DNA from: SZUA-545 sp050297855
Lineage (GTDB): Bacteria > Campylobacterota > Campylobacteria > Campylobacterales > SZUA-545
Assembly: GCA_050297855.1 (NCBI GenBank)
Contig: JBNKTC010000001.1
Coordinates: forward strand, 62,001-126,000
Direction of reading: 5' to 3'
DNA length: 64,000 bases
Shown piece after piece: positions 9,269-18,052 of this stretch; the stretch's first letter is position 1; the number at the start of each line of letters is the position of its first letter. Below the pieces are notes generated by a model. The model did no database searches. It had not been told where the DNA came from and worked only from the letters and a program-made list of their open reading frames with translations. The position numbers and the translations under genes were made by a program.

Positions 9269-10360
9269 TCACCGCCCCCGTCTCAGGGAGCGTTTTTCCA
9301 TCAGCAAAAGCAGGTACGCCGCAAACGTAATCAGCGATGCATACAAAAAGAGCCTTTCGCCGTACAGGCTCCCCGAAAGCAGGCTCCCCACAAAGGCCCC
9401 CAGACCGAAGGTCAGCCCCACATAAAACTGCTGGGCCAGCTGGCGGTTGGTGTAGATGGCATTGATATAGGCGATACTGGCGGTGTGGAGAAGCGCAAAA
9501 TTAAACGCGTGAATCGACTGGGCCAGGTAGAGTACGGGGGTCGAGTCGGGGAAAAGATGGACCATCATCCAGCGTACGGCCCCCAGCAGCACCGAAAAAC
9601 GGATCAGTGTCAGCAGCTCCCACCGCATAGCGAACCGCTGCCAGCGGAACATCACGATCTCCACCAAGACCCCAAAGGTCCAGAGATAGCTGATCGTCTC
9701 CAGTGCGATATTGTGCTCCAGCTCGTAGATCGTAAAAAAGTTGTAGAAAAACCCGAACCCGACCTGGGAGAGGAACAGGGCGATCCAGAGGAAATAGCGT
9801 GCACCCTTTGGGTCAAAACGGACCGGTTCCCGTACGATATCCTTCTCGATGTACTTTGCCAGCATCAGCCCGAACAGCATCGTTGCCGCGATTGAAACGA
9901 CATACAGCTGCATCGACAGGTCCAGCTCCAGCGCCCCGCGCCCCAGGACCAGCCCGATCACGATAAAGCCGACCGAGCCGAAGAGTCGGGCCTTCCCGTA
10001 ATGCTCCTTGCCGATCTGCTCCAGGGCCAGCACCTCGATAAAAGGAAGCATGATACTCCAGAAAAACCCGAGGATGATCATCAGCCCCAGCAGCACCCAG
10101 AACTCCGCGATAAAGGTGTAGATAAAGAGCGAACAGACCGTACTGACGATCAGCCCCGCACGGAATGCGGTCCGGTTGAGGTGAAACCAGGAGATAAAGA
10201 AAAAAGGGGCGATAAATCGGCTCAGCGGCCCCGCCGCAAAGACCACCCCGATCTCGAAGGGGGTATACCCGAGCCCCTCCAGGAGCGAGGGCATGTACAT
10301 GACATACACGCCGATGGCGGCAAAATAGAAGAAATAAAACGCGGAGATTTTATAGATCAT
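9269..10360 (-). CDS. MFS transporter (HcaT / MFS_1-like type)
   Basis: A 363-residue carrier with about twelve hydrophobic helices. The N-terminus (FYFFYFAAIGVYVMYMPSLL) and GYTPFEIGVVFAAGPLSRFI resemble the small MFS group that includes HcaT and nucleoside:H+ symporters. Substrate is not predictable. Its ATG lies inside the 3' end of the RDD gene (11-base overlap), so the two are probably co-translated. It converges with the porin-like gene. Confidence 0.8.
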   Translation of the reverse strand: MIYKISAFYFFYFAAIGVYVMYMPSLLEGLGYTPFEIGVVFAAGPLSRFIAPFFFISWFHLNRTAFRAGLIVSTVCSLFIYTFIAEFWVLLGLMIILGFFWSIMLPFIEVLALEQIGKEHYGKARLFGSVGFIVIGLVLGRGALELDLSMQLYVVSIAATMLFGLMLAKYIEKDIVREPVRFDPKGARYFLWIALFLSQVGFGFFYNFFTIYELEHNIALETISYLWTFGVLVEIVMFRWQRFAMRWELLTLIRFSVLLGAVRWMMVHLFPDSTPVLYLAQSIHAFNFALLHTASIAYINAIYTNRQLAQQFYVGLTFGLGAFVGSLLSGSLYGERLFLYASLITFAAYLLLLMEKRSLRRGR

Positions 10361-10766
10361 AGATGACGCATGTACGGGCGATCAGGTCGTGAAGGGCGCG
10401 TTTGTCCTTTCGGAATACGGGAATAAAAAACCCGATTATCGTAATAAACGAGAGAAAATAGAGGACAAACCGGAAAAATGCCTGCAAAAAAGTGACCTTC
10501 TCATAAGTCACCGCATCCACCAGCTTGATCTGGGCAGCCTTTTTGCCCGGAGTCTGTCCTGTCTTGACCCAGAATATCGAGAAGGTCACCGAGACCAGGA
10601 CAAACTGGATCGTCGTCGCCACCTGGTTGGGCTCCTCACCCCGGAAGGCATCAAAACCGAAATAGATGGCCAGAAGGTAATTGATAGGGACCATGATAAT
10701 AAAGGTATCGATCAGGATGGCCAGTGCCCTTACCCAAAAACCGGCGTATCGTATCTGTTTGCCCAT
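10350..10766 (-). CDS. RDD-family membrane protein
   Basis: A 138-residue protein with three predicted membrane helices. It has the family's Arg near the start of helix 1 (GFWVRALAILIDTFIIMVP) with Asp four to seven residues later, and the cytoplasmic GQTPGKKAAQIKLVD motif between helices 2 and 3. RDD proteins are small inner-membrane proteins, some linked to Na+ export or to partner carriers. Here it directly precedes and overlaps an MFS gene, so the two may work together. Confidence 0.88.
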   Translation of the reverse strand: MGKQIRYAGFWVRALAILIDTFIIMVPINYLLAIYFGFDAFRGEEPNQVATTIQFVLVSVTFSIFWVKTGQTPGKKAAQIKLVDAVTYEKVTFLQAFFRFVLYFLSFITIIGFFIPVFRKDKRALHDLIARTCVIYDL

Positions 10767-10848
10767 TACTACTCTTTAAAATAAATTATTCACCCCGTTC
10801 GAACAAGGAGCAAGCACACGCCATAAGCGTACAAAAAATGGATTTTAG

Positions 10849-10854
10849 TATAAT
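10849..10854 (+). promoter_or_regulatory. -10 box for the SafE-like gene
   Basis: A perfect TATAAT lies 26 bases before the ATG at 10881, with no clear -35 element. This is common in Campylobacterota housekeeping promoters. AAGGACGG gives the ribosome site. Confidence 0.5.
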
Positions 10855-10880
10855 CAGCCAAAATTTGCAAAAGGACGGCA

Positions 10881-11579
10881 ATGGAAGGAATCGACCTCGC
10901 AGCCATCATCAGCGTAGCCTTTTTCGGGAGCCTCGGGCACTGTAGCGGGATGTGCGGCGGGTTTGTCGTGGCCTACTCCTCCGCCAAGATCGATGTGGGG
11001 CTCTCCTCATTCCGCCAGGTCGTCTCGCACCTGCTGTATAACCTCGGGCGTGTCACCACCTACATGGGCATCGGGGCCCTTTTCGGCTTCCTGGGGGCTA
11101 TGCTCGCCTTTGAACGCACCTCCCAGGGGGTGCTTTATGCGATAATCGCACTGATTATGATCCTCATGGGACTCTCGATCCTCGGAAAAAGCACCTTTAT
11201 GACCCGGCTGGAATCCCTCTCCTTTTTTGACCGCTACCTTAAAACCGCATTCCAAAGGCTGATCCGTTCCCGCTCCCTCCCCAGCTTCTATGCCCTGGGA
11301 GTCTTAAACGGCCTGCTGCCCTGCGGTTTTGTCTACTTCTTCGCCGTCACGGCTGCCAGTACGGCATCCGCACTGGACGGGGCACTTGTGATGGCCGTTT
11401 TCGGCATCGCCACGATCCCCATCCTCTTTACCATGGGCTTTTTCGTCGGCATCCTCCAAAAGCCCGGACTGCGCAACACGATGAACAGAGTCGCCGGCTG
11501 GATCATCATGGCATACGGCTTTTATATGCTCTATAAGGGCTATCTATTCCTTTTTACCGAAGCACCCAGCTGTCATTAA
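10881..11579 (+). CDS. TauE/SafE-like (DsbD_2) membrane protein
   Basis: A 232-residue inner-membrane protein with six or so helices. It carries the motif GHCSGMCGGFV at residues ~20-30 in the first helix, typical of the DsbD_2 / sulfite exporter TauE/SafE family. The paired cysteines suggest thiol transfer or copper handling; homologues in this phylum often accompany cytochrome cbb3 oxidase assembly genes, but none are nearby here. A second conserved stretch is GVLNGLLPCGFVYFFAV. The ATG follows a good ribosome site. A strong hairpin downstream separates it from the flagellin genes. Confidence 0.82.
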   Translation: MEGIDLAAIISVAFFGSLGHCSGMCGGFVVAYSSAKIDVGLSSFRQVVSHLLYNLGRVTTYMGIGALFGFLGAMLAFERTSQGVLYAIIALIMILMGLSILGKSTFMTRLESLSFFDRYLKTAFQRLIRSRSLPSFYALGVLNGLLPCGFVYFFAVTAASTASALDGALVMAVFGIATIPILFTMGFFVGILQKPGLRNTMNRVAGWIIMAYGFYMLYKGYLFLFTEAPSCH

Positions 11580-11603
11580 AACCAAAATATTAATTGGGGA
11601 AAT

Positions 11604-11627
11604 GCCGCCCCGCCCGGGGCGGTTTTA
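11604..11627 (+). terminator. Rho-independent terminator between convergent safE-like and flagellin genes
   Basis: CCGCCCCG (11605-11612) pairs perfectly with CGGGGCGG (11615-11622), followed by TTTTAT on the plus strand. It serves the SafE-like gene and may also stop flagellin transcripts from the other side. Confidence 0.8.
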
Positions 11628-11629
11628 TC

Positions 11630-13108
11630 TTACTGAAGCAGTTTGAGAACGTTCTGCTGGACCGCGTTTGCCTGGCTCATCGCAAAGGTACCCGATTGGG
11701 CAAGGATGTTGTTTTTGGAGAAGTTGGCACTCTCACTTGCAAAATCGACATCCCGGATGCCCGACTCGGCCGCTTTGACGTTTACCTGGGTGACCGAAAT
11801 GTTGTTGATCGTTACGGTCAACTGCTGATGAACCGCACCGAGGTCGGATCGGATCGTATCAAGAAGCTGTGTCGCAGACTCGGCCATGTCCATGACCATC
11901 ATCGAACCGGTTTTGGTCGTTACCCCCGCACCCATCATGGCACTGGCATCGGAAGAGAGGACACTGTTGGCATAGGCTCCCATTGCCAGTCCGTTGGAGG
12001 AGGTGAAGTTACCGTTTACCGCTCTGAGGGAGAAAGACTCCTGCCAGCCGGCAGACATCGCGTCGTCAAGGGCACTGCCACCCGCTGTCCAGACGACATC
12101 TTTAGAGGAGAGGTTTGTCAGTGTCAGACGTCCGTAGTTCTCATGACCGCCGACCGTACCGAGGTTGGTGGATGTATCGGCGACCGCCGTAACGGAGATG
12201 CCGCGGCCGTCATTGGCCGTAAGGTTCAGACGGCCTGTAATGTCAACAGACGCGGTTACACCCGTCTCCGTCGTAAACGCGTTAATCGCATTTCTAAGGG
12301 ATGCACTGTCATCGTTCTCCTGAACGACAACGTCACCGATGGCCACCCCGTTGATCTCCATGCCGGTTACGATACCTTGGCTGATCGCGGCCGTACCCGT
12401 ACTTTGAACCACAAACGCCGCCCGGATCCCCAACTCATTGGAGTTTTTGTTGATCGTCTCGGCAAGCACACCGATACCTGTATCTGCGCTGGTGGAGATG
12501 ACCACACTCTCCAGCGTCACCTCGTCCGTACCGGTAGAGATCGTCATGGTAATAATCCCGCCGGCAGTGATATTGTTCGTCGTCTCACGGCGTGCCGAGC
12601 CGATCTTGTCGGAACTGGTCGCACCGATACTTGCCCGGATCGTCTCGTTGGAGTATGCACCGATCTGGAACTCTTTGTTCGTAAAAGAACCTGAAAGCAT
12701 TTTCAGCCCGTTATAGGAGGTCGTATTCGCGATCTTATCGAGCTGCTCGATCAGACGGGTAATATCCTTCTGGATCGCTACGCGTGATTCGCGGCTCTGG
12801 GTATCCATCGCCGACTGGGTCGCTTTGGCTTTGATCTTATCGAGGATCTTGATCTGTTCGTCCATCGCCTTGTCCGCGATCTGGATGACCCCGATTGCAT
12901 CGTTTGCGTTCCGGATCGCCTGTCCCAGCGAACTCGCCTGCATTCTCAGGCTGTCGGCGATCGCCATACCGGAGGAGTCATCCGCCGCTTTGTTGATCCG
13001 AAGACCGGAGCTCAGTTTTTCAAGGGAATTGGAGAGATCCCTCTGGACCATACCGGAGCTCACCTGCGCGTTCATCGAGTTGATATTCGTATTAATTACA
13101 TAACCCAT
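11630..13108 (-). CDS. flaB: Flagellin (sigma-54-type, FlaB-like paralogue)
   Basis: A 492-residue filament protein, the same length as its neighbour at 13542. It has conserved D0/D1 ends (MGYVINTNINSMNAQ...ALNDAIGVIQIADKA-type helix; C-terminal ANAVQQNVLKLLQ) and a variable middle. The start is the ATG at 13108; a longer reading from 13138 lacks flagellin sequence. The D1 segment around residues 90-110 (ILDKIKAKATQSAMDTQ) is the epsilon type that is not seen by TLR5. A TGGAAC-N5-GTGC sigma-54 site lies 55 bases upstream. By analogy with Campylobacter and Helicobacter I call it FlaB-like; the symbol rests on promoter type, not on sequence alone. Confidence 0.9.
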   Translation of the reverse strand: MGYVINTNINSMNAQVSSGMVQRDLSNSLEKLSSGLRINKAADDSSGMAIADSLRMQASSLGQAIRNANDAIGVIQIADKAMDEQIKILDKIKAKATQSAMDTQSRESRVAIQKDITRLIEQLDKIANTTSYNGLKMLSGSFTNKEFQIGAYSNETIRASIGATSSDKIGSARRETTNNITAGGIITMTISTGTDEVTLESVVISTSADTGIGVLAETINKNSNELGIRAAFVVQSTGTAAISQGIVTGMEINGVAIGDVVVQENDDSASLRNAINAFTTETGVTASVDITGRLNLTANDGRGISVTAVADTSTNLGTVGGHENYGRLTLTNLSSKDVVWTAGGSALDDAMSAGWQESFSLRAVNGNFTSSNGLAMGAYANSVLSSDASAMMGAGVTTKTGSMMVMDMAESATQLLDTIRSDLGAVHQQLTVTINNISVTQVNVKAAESGIRDVDFASESANFSKNNILAQSGTFAMSQANAVQQNVLKLLQ

Positions 13109-13161
13109 ATTTTTATCACTGCTTCTCTGTTTTTTCAAAAATTATTATTCTTGAAAAAGAA

Positions 13162-13177
13162 AGCACAAACAGTTCCA
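13162..13177 (-). promoter_or_regulatory. Sigma-54 (RpoN) promoter of flaB-like flagellin
   Basis: Minus-strand TGGAAC-N5-GTGCT with the invariant GG (-24) and GC (-12) at the correct 10-base spacing. Predicted transcription start is about 11 bases downstream, giving a leader of about 45 bases to the ATG at 13108. Mismatches to TGGCAC-N5-TTGC are at two non-invariant positions. Confidence 0.75.
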
Positions 13178-13454
13178 AAATACTCCGAAATCTACTTAGG
13201 TTGTACTGGAGGAGAATAAAAACTCATTTTTTATTTATGTTCGGGAAAGTGTTGCAAGAGAAGACGGAATGGATTTCTGCCTCGACAGAGGCAAGCTTTT
13301 CTCCTCGACTTGTAACAAGCCTGTGGAATTTCATGTGCCGTGCAACTCCGCAGGAACGAGGACACAGCGGCAAGCAATCAAATGAAAAAAGTCTACTAAA
13401 TGTAGGGTTTTATCATTTGACATAAGATCAAGAGGAACTATTTTTCGTATAAAT

Positions 13455-13487
13455 TAAAAAGGGCCGACCCTGCAGGGCCGGCCCTTA
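13455..13487 (-). terminator. Rho-independent terminator of the flaA-like flagellin
   Basis: AAGGGCCG (13459-13466) pairs with CGGCCCTT (13479-13486). The loop itself contains the palindrome CCCTGCAGGG. On the minus strand the stem ends in TTTTTAATTT. It lies about 55 bases after the flagellin stop, as expected for a highly transcribed gene. Confidence 0.88.
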
Positions 13488-13541
13488 GAAGCTACTCAGG
13501 GTTATTTTAAAACCTTCGTATTCTACCAGTCTATCCTAGGA

Positions 13542-15020
13542 CTACTGGAGCAGTCTCAGGACGTTCTGCTGGATAGCATTCGCCTGGCTCATCGCGTAAG
13601 TACCGGACTGAGCAAGGATGTTGTTTTTGGAGAAGTTTGCACTCTCTGCCGCAAAGTCAACATCACGGATACCGGACTCGGCCGCTTTAACGTTGACCTG
13701 AGTAACGGAGATGTTGTTGATCGTTACGTTCAGCTGCTGCTGAACAGAACCGAGGTCCGCACGGATCGTGTCAAGAAGCTGTGTCGCAGACTCAGCCATA
13801 TCCATAACCATCATAGAACCGGTTTTAGTCGTAACACCCGCACCCATCAGGCTACTTGCATCAGCGGAAAGCACGCTGTTAGCGTACGCACCCATTGCAA
13901 GACCGTTAGAGGATGTGAAGTTACCGTTTACCGCTCTAAGGGAGAAGGATTCGGACCAACCACCGGACATCGCATCGTCAAGAGCACCACCACCCGCTGT
14001 CCAAACGATATCTTTGGAAGAGAGTTTTGTCATAGTCAGACGACCGTAGTTTTCGTGACCGGCAACCGTACCGAGGCTTGTGGATGTATCGGCTGTAGCC
14101 GTTACGGCAATACCACGACCGTCGTTAGCTGTAAGGTTGAGTCGACCAGTGATGTCAACAGATGCATTAACACCTGTTTCTGTAGAGAACGCGTTGATCG
14201 CATTTCTAAGGGATGCACTGTCGTCATTATCTTTAACAACAACGTCACCGATGGCAACACCGTTGATTACAAGACCAGTAATGGTACCTTCAGTAATTGC
14301 AGCTGTACCAGTACTCTGTACCTGGAAAGAAGCCCGTACACCAAGAGCATTGGAGTTTTTGTTGATCGCTTCAGCAAGAACACCGATACCTGTATCCGCA
14401 CTTGTGGAGATAATAACACTTTCCAGTGTCACTTCATCCGTACCGGACGAGAATGTCAGTGTAACTGTACCGGCACCTGTGATGTTGTTTGTTGTCTCAC
14501 GTCGCGCCGTACCGATCTTATCAGAGCTTGTCGCACCGATAGATGTTTTGATCGTTTCGTTAGAGTACGCACCGATCTGGAACTCTTTATTGGTGAAAGC
14601 ACCGGAAAGAAGTTTAATACCATTATACGATGTCGTATTCGCGATGTTATCGAGTTGCTCGATAAGTCGGGAGATATCTTTTTGGATCGCCTGTCGTGAT
14701 TCACGGCTTTGCGTATCCATCGCTGACTGGTTCGCTTTAGCCTTGATCGTATCAAGGATTTTCAGCTGTTCGTCCATCGCTTTATCCGCGATCTGGATAA
14801 CACCGATCGCATCGTTCGCATTCCGGATCGCTTGACCCAGAGAGCTAGCCTGGCTTCTAAGACTATCGGCAATCGCCATACCGGAGGAGTCATCCGCCGC
14901 TTTATTGATCCGAAGACCGGAGCTTAGTTTTTCCAAAGAGTTAGCAAGGTCTCTTTGGACAACGCCTGAACTAACTTGTGAGTTCATCGAGTTGATGTTC
15001 GTATTAATTACGTAACCCAT
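13542..15020 (-). CDS. flaA: Flagellin (sigma-28-type, FlaA-like major filament protein)
   Basis: A 492-residue flagellin, highly similar along its whole length to the paralogue at 11630. The N-terminal helices read MGYVINTNINSMNSQ and NDAIGVIQIADKAMDEQ; the C-terminus is ANAIQQNVLRLLQ. D1 carries the epsilon-type ILDTIKAKANQSAMDTQ. AGGAGG sits seven bases before the ATG. A consensus sigma-28 promoter and a strong terminator frame it as its own transcript. Codon choice is visibly more AT-leaning than in the paralogue, as expected if it is the abundant filament subunit. The symbol is by analogy with sigma-28-driven flaA of Campylobacter. Confidence 0.93.
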   Translation of the reverse strand: MGYVINTNINSMNSQVSSGVVQRDLANSLEKLSSGLRINKAADDSSGMAIADSLRSQASSLGQAIRNANDAIGVIQIADKAMDEQLKILDTIKAKANQSAMDTQSRESRQAIQKDISRLIEQLDNIANTTSYNGIKLLSGAFTNKEFQIGAYSNETIKTSIGATSSDKIGTARRETTNNITGAGTVTLTFSSGTDEVTLESVIISTSADTGIGVLAEAINKNSNALGVRASFQVQSTGTAAITEGTITGLVINGVAIGDVVVKDNDDSASLRNAINAFSTETGVNASVDITGRLNLTANDGRGIAVTATADTSTSLGTVAGHENYGRLTMTKLSSKDIVWTAGGGALDDAMSGGWSESFSLRAVNGNFTSSNGLAMGAYANSVLSADASSLMGAGVTTKTGSMMVMDMAESATQLLDTIRADLGSVQQQLNVTINNISVTQVNVKAAESGIRDVDFAAESANFSKNNILAQSGTYAMSQANAIQQNVLRLLQ

Positions 15021-15072
15021 TTTGTTGCCTCCTGTTTCATGTTTTGATTCTTAACCAACGTTCATAAAAGTA

Positions 15073-15099
15073 ATATCGGAAACAGCGAAAAAAAGTTTA
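15073..15099 (-). promoter_or_regulatory. Sigma-28 (FliA) promoter of flaA-like flagellin
   Basis: Minus strand TAAA (15099-15096), 15-base spacer, then TCCGATAT (15080-15073). This matches TAAA-N15-GCCGATAA at nearly every position. Predicted start lies about 45 bases before the ATG. Confidence 0.88.
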
Positions 15100-15153
15100 A
15101 TCATTTTATGATACACTCTCGCTAATTTTGCATATATAAGGTATTAAGAAGCA

Positions 15154-17373
15154 GTGAAAAGTCTGATTATCGTTGAATCCCCAGCCAAAGCCAAGACCAT
15201 CAAAAACTTTCTGGACGACAGTTTTGAAGTGATCGCCAGCAAGGGACATATCCGTGACCTCCCCAAAAAAAAGATGGGCGTCAAGGTCGAGGAGCAGCGG
15301 TTCCTCCCCGAATACACCATCGATAAAGAGCACGATATGGTCGTCAAGACGATCAAGGCCGAAGCGAAAAAAAGCGATACCATATATATAGCGACGGATG
15401 AGGACCGCGAAGGAGAGGCGATCGGCTACCATATCGCCATGGCCCTGGGACGTGAACCGCTGGAGCTTCCGCGGATCGTTTTCCACGAGATCACCAAAAG
15501 TGCCATCCTCCATGCCCTGGAGAACCCGCGAAAAATCGATATGTCCCGTGTCAATGCCCAGCAGGCACGCCGGGTACTCGACCGCCTGGTCGGCTACAAC
15601 CTCTCCCCGCTTCTGGCCTCCAAGATCCAAAAAGGGCTCAGTGCCGGACGGGTCCAGTCCTCGGCCCTTAAGATCGTCGTTGACCGCGAACGGGAGATCA
15701 AAGCCTTCAAACCGCAGGAATACTGGACCATCGATGCGATGTTCGCCAACTCCCTGGAGGCAAAGATCCACGAATTTGAGGGAAAAAAACTCGACAAGTT
15801 CGACATCGCCAACGAAGAGCAGGCAAAAAAGATCGTCACCACCGTCTCCAAAGAGGCGTTTAAGATCGCCAACCTGGAGACCAAAGAGCGCAAGACCTCT
15901 TCCCCCGCTCCCTTTATGACCTCCACACTCCAGCAGAGCGCTTCCAGTCAGCTGGGCTTTTCGCCCAAAAAGACGATGATGCTGGCACAGAAACTCTACG
16001 AGGGGGTCCAGACCGACAACGGCGTCAGTGGAGTTATCACCTACATGAGAACTGACAGCCTCTACATCACACCCGAAGCCAACGAGGCGGCACGGGCGAT
16101 GATCAAAGAGAACTTCGGTGACAAATACCTACCGAAAAAAGCGAAGATCTACCGGACAAAAAGCAAACAGGCCCAGGAAGCCCACGAAGCGATCCGGCCG
16201 GTCAACGTCGCCTTCACACCGCAGATCGCACATAAATTCCTCAAGCCGGACGAGCTGAAGCTCTATACATTGATCTATAACCGCTTCCTCGCTTCCCAGA
16301 TGAACGATGCGATCCTCGAGACACAGAACCTCTTCCTCGCCTCCGACTCTTCGGTCTTCAAGGCAAACGGGAAACGGGTTATCTTCGACGGCTTCTACCG
16401 CGTCCTGGGCAGTGGCGATAAAGACGCCCTGCTGCCGAAACTGACAACGGGCGAGGCGATCGACCTGATCACCGTCGAACCCAACCAGCACTTTACCGAA
16501 CCGCCCAGCCGCTACTCAGAAGCCGGGCTTGTCAAAGCACTGGAAAACCTGGGGATCGGCCGGCCGTCCACTTACGCGCCGACGATCACGACACTTCAAA
16601 ACCGCCTCTACCTCAACATCGAAAAGAAGCAGCTGATCCCGACGGAGATCGCCTTTACGGTTACAGAACTCCTGGAGAAACACTTCCCCGAGATCGTCGA
16701 CTCCGGCTTTACCGCAACGATGGAAGACGAACTGGACGACATCGCCGACAACGGAAAAGACTGGGAAGCGGTGCTTTACAAGTTCTACGAACCCTTTATC
16801 GAGAAGGTAAAATCGGGCAAAAAGAACATCGAAAGCCTCAAAAAAGTGGAACCGACCGGTGAGATGTGCCCCGAGTGCGGCAGCGAACTGGTCAAACGAA
16901 ACGGGCGATTCGGGGACTTTATCTCCTGCAGCAACTTCCCCAAGTGCCGCTACACGAAAAATATCGACACAGAGACAGAGAAAGAGGCCCTGGCTGAGAC
17001 CACCGACGAAAAGTGTGACAAGTGCGGCGCCCCGATGGTGCTTAAAGCCGGACGCAACGGGAAGTTCCTGGCGTGCAGTAACTACCCCAAATGTAAAAAC
17101 ACCAAGTCCCTCACCCCGCTGGTGAAGCTGGATGTCCCGTGCCCCAAATGCGGTGGCGACCTGGTAGAGCGGAAATCACGCCGCGGCACTTTCTACGGAT
17201 GCAGCAACTACCCCAAATGTGACTTCATCTCCACCTATAAACCGACAGAGAAGAAGTGTCCCGAATGCGGCATGCCGATGGCGCGGCGCACCTACCGTAA
17301 AAAAGAGATCTATGAGTGTGTCGACAGCAAATGCAAACACCGCGAGGACGTCGAAGAGACGGAAAAAGAGTAG
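15154..17373 (+). CDS. topA: DNA topoisomerase I
   Basis: A type IA topoisomerase of 739 residues that relaxes negative supercoils. The N-terminal TOPRIM domain starts SLIIVESPAKAKTIKNFL and has the metal acidic cluster ATDEDREGEAIGYHIA. The catalytic tyrosine is in GVITYMRTDS near residue 297. Three C-terminal four-cysteine zinc ribbons follow (residues ~570-700; for example CPECGSELVKRNGRFGDF), plus a partial fourth, as usual for bacterial TopA. Start is GTG at 15154. The DUF503 gene follows after six bases. Confidence 0.97.
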   Translation: MKSLIIVESPAKAKTIKNFLDDSFEVIASKGHIRDLPKKKMGVKVEEQRFLPEYTIDKEHDMVVKTIKAEAKKSDTIYIATDEDREGEAIGYHIAMALGREPLELPRIVFHEITKSAILHALENPRKIDMSRVNAQQARRVLDRLVGYNLSPLLASKIQKGLSAGRVQSSALKIVVDREREIKAFKPQEYWTIDAMFANSLEAKIHEFEGKKLDKFDIANEEQAKKIVTTVSKEAFKIANLETKERKTSSPAPFMTSTLQQSASSQLGFSPKKTMMLAQKLYEGVQTDNGVSGVITYMRTDSLYITPEANEAARAMIKENFGDKYLPKKAKIYRTKSKQAQEAHEAIRPVNVAFTPQIAHKFLKPDELKLYTLIYNRFLASQMNDAILETQNLFLASDSSVFKANGKRVIFDGFYRVLGSGDKDALLPKLTTGEAIDLITVEPNQHFTEPPSRYSEAGLVKALENLGIGRPSTYAPTITTLQNRLYLNIEKKQLIPTEIAFTVTELLEKHFPEIVDSGFTATMEDELDDIADNGKDWEAVLYKFYEPFIEKVKSGKKNIESLKKVEPTGEMCPECGSELVKRNGRFGDFISCSNFPKCRYTKNIDTETEKEALAETTDEKCDKCGAPMVLKAGRNGKFLACSNYPKCKNTKSLTPLVKLDVPCPKCGGDLVERKSRRGTFYGCSNYPKCDFISTYKPTEKKCPECGMPMARRTYRKKEIYECVDSKCKHREDVEETEKE

Positions 17374-17379
17374 CCTGCG

Positions 17380-17655
17380 ATGGTCGTCGTCAACATGATC
17401 GTCGACCTGGAGCTTCCGTATGTCGAAGGAAAAAAGGGACGCCGGGCCGTCCTTAATGCCATCAAGGACAAACTCAAAAACAGAAATCTCTCCCTCCTGG
17501 ATCTTTCGGGAGAATACCCGAAAAACGCGACATTGGCCATCGTTTATCTAAGCGGGGATGCCGTATCGGCAAAAAAGAAAGTCGGCATGATAGAGGAGCT
17601 GATCTACCAGACGGACAGCTCCCTGATGTTTGATATCAGTTATGAACTGCTGTAG
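17380..17655 (+). CDS. DUF503 / YlxP-like small protein
   Basis: A 91-residue protein with the DUF503 pattern: an opening beta strand (VNMIVDLELPYV), GKKGRRAVLNAIKDKLKNR, then AVSAKKKVGMIEEL. The family forms small ferredoxin-like folds; the Bacillus member YlxP lies next to ribosome-maturation genes, but the function is not settled. It is probably co-transcribed with topA, six bases upstream. It converges with the next gene with two bases between stop codons. Confidence 0.8.
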   Translation: MVVVNMIVDLELPYVEGKKGRRAVLNAIKDKLKNRNLSLLDLSGEYPKNATLAIVYLSGDAVSAKKKVGMIEELIYQTDSSLMFDISYELL

Positions 17656-17657
17656 CT

Positions 17658-18038
17658 TCAGCACGCGTCCATATAGTCTTCGAACTTCCCTTTTAAGGCG
17701 GCGGCTTTTGTCTTCCACTCCGCCGTCACATCCGAAGCGTTTTTGTAGTGTTTCTCGATCTCGTCAAACATGACCACATCGTTGTCGATCTTGGCGACAA
17801 ACAGTCCCAGCAGCCGTTTGAGGTCTTCATTGGTATCGACGTAGCGGAAGATCTCTTTGAGGATCTTTTTACGGTCGTTCATCCGTTTTGTCGCACCGAA
17901 GGCTTCGGCGATACCCAGAAGATCATATTTTGAGAAGTAGACGCCGGCGTTAAAGGGTGCCAGAATATCGTCCTGCATCTCGTCGACGATCTGGGTCGCG
18001 ATGCCGATGGCTGCACTGTCGTATTTTACTTCACTCAT
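17658..18038 (-). CDS. Small helical protein of unknown function
   Basis: A 126-residue, mostly helical cytoplasmic protein with no signal peptide, ending FEDYMDAC. I set the start at the ATG at 18038 (MSEVKYDSAAIG), which follows AAGGAAAC; a longer frame from 18305 overlaps the transpeptidase gene and has no coding character. I do not recognise a family. It is the last gene of the purT-dxr-L,D-transpeptidase set (15-base gap), so it is probably co-expressed with cell-envelope and precursor genes. Confidence 0.7.
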   Translation of the reverse strand: MSEVKYDSAAIGIATQIVDEMQDDILAPFNAGVYFSKYDLLGIAEAFGATKRMNDRKKILKEIFRYVDTNEDLKRLLGLFVAKIDNDVVMFDEIEKHYKNASDVTAEWKTKAAALKGKFEDYMDAC

Positions 18039-18052
18039 TGCTGTTTCCTTAT

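Larger units (their letters stand above)
13109..13541. other. Intergenic region between the two flagellin genes
   Basis: A 433-base stretch with no convincing gene. It holds the sigma-54 promoter of the first flagellin (13162-13177) and the terminator of the second (13455-13487). Between them are a GCCTC-GACA-GAGGC hairpin (13279-13292) and the palindrome CTTGTAACAAG (13309-13319). A 62-codon frame at 13237-13425 has no ribosome site and no recognisable sequence. An unannotated small RNA is possible. Confidence 0.5.

Noticed and set aside
13237..13425. A 62-codon frame between the flagellin genes
   Set aside because: No ribosome site, no family resemblance, and it spans hairpin-forming sequence.
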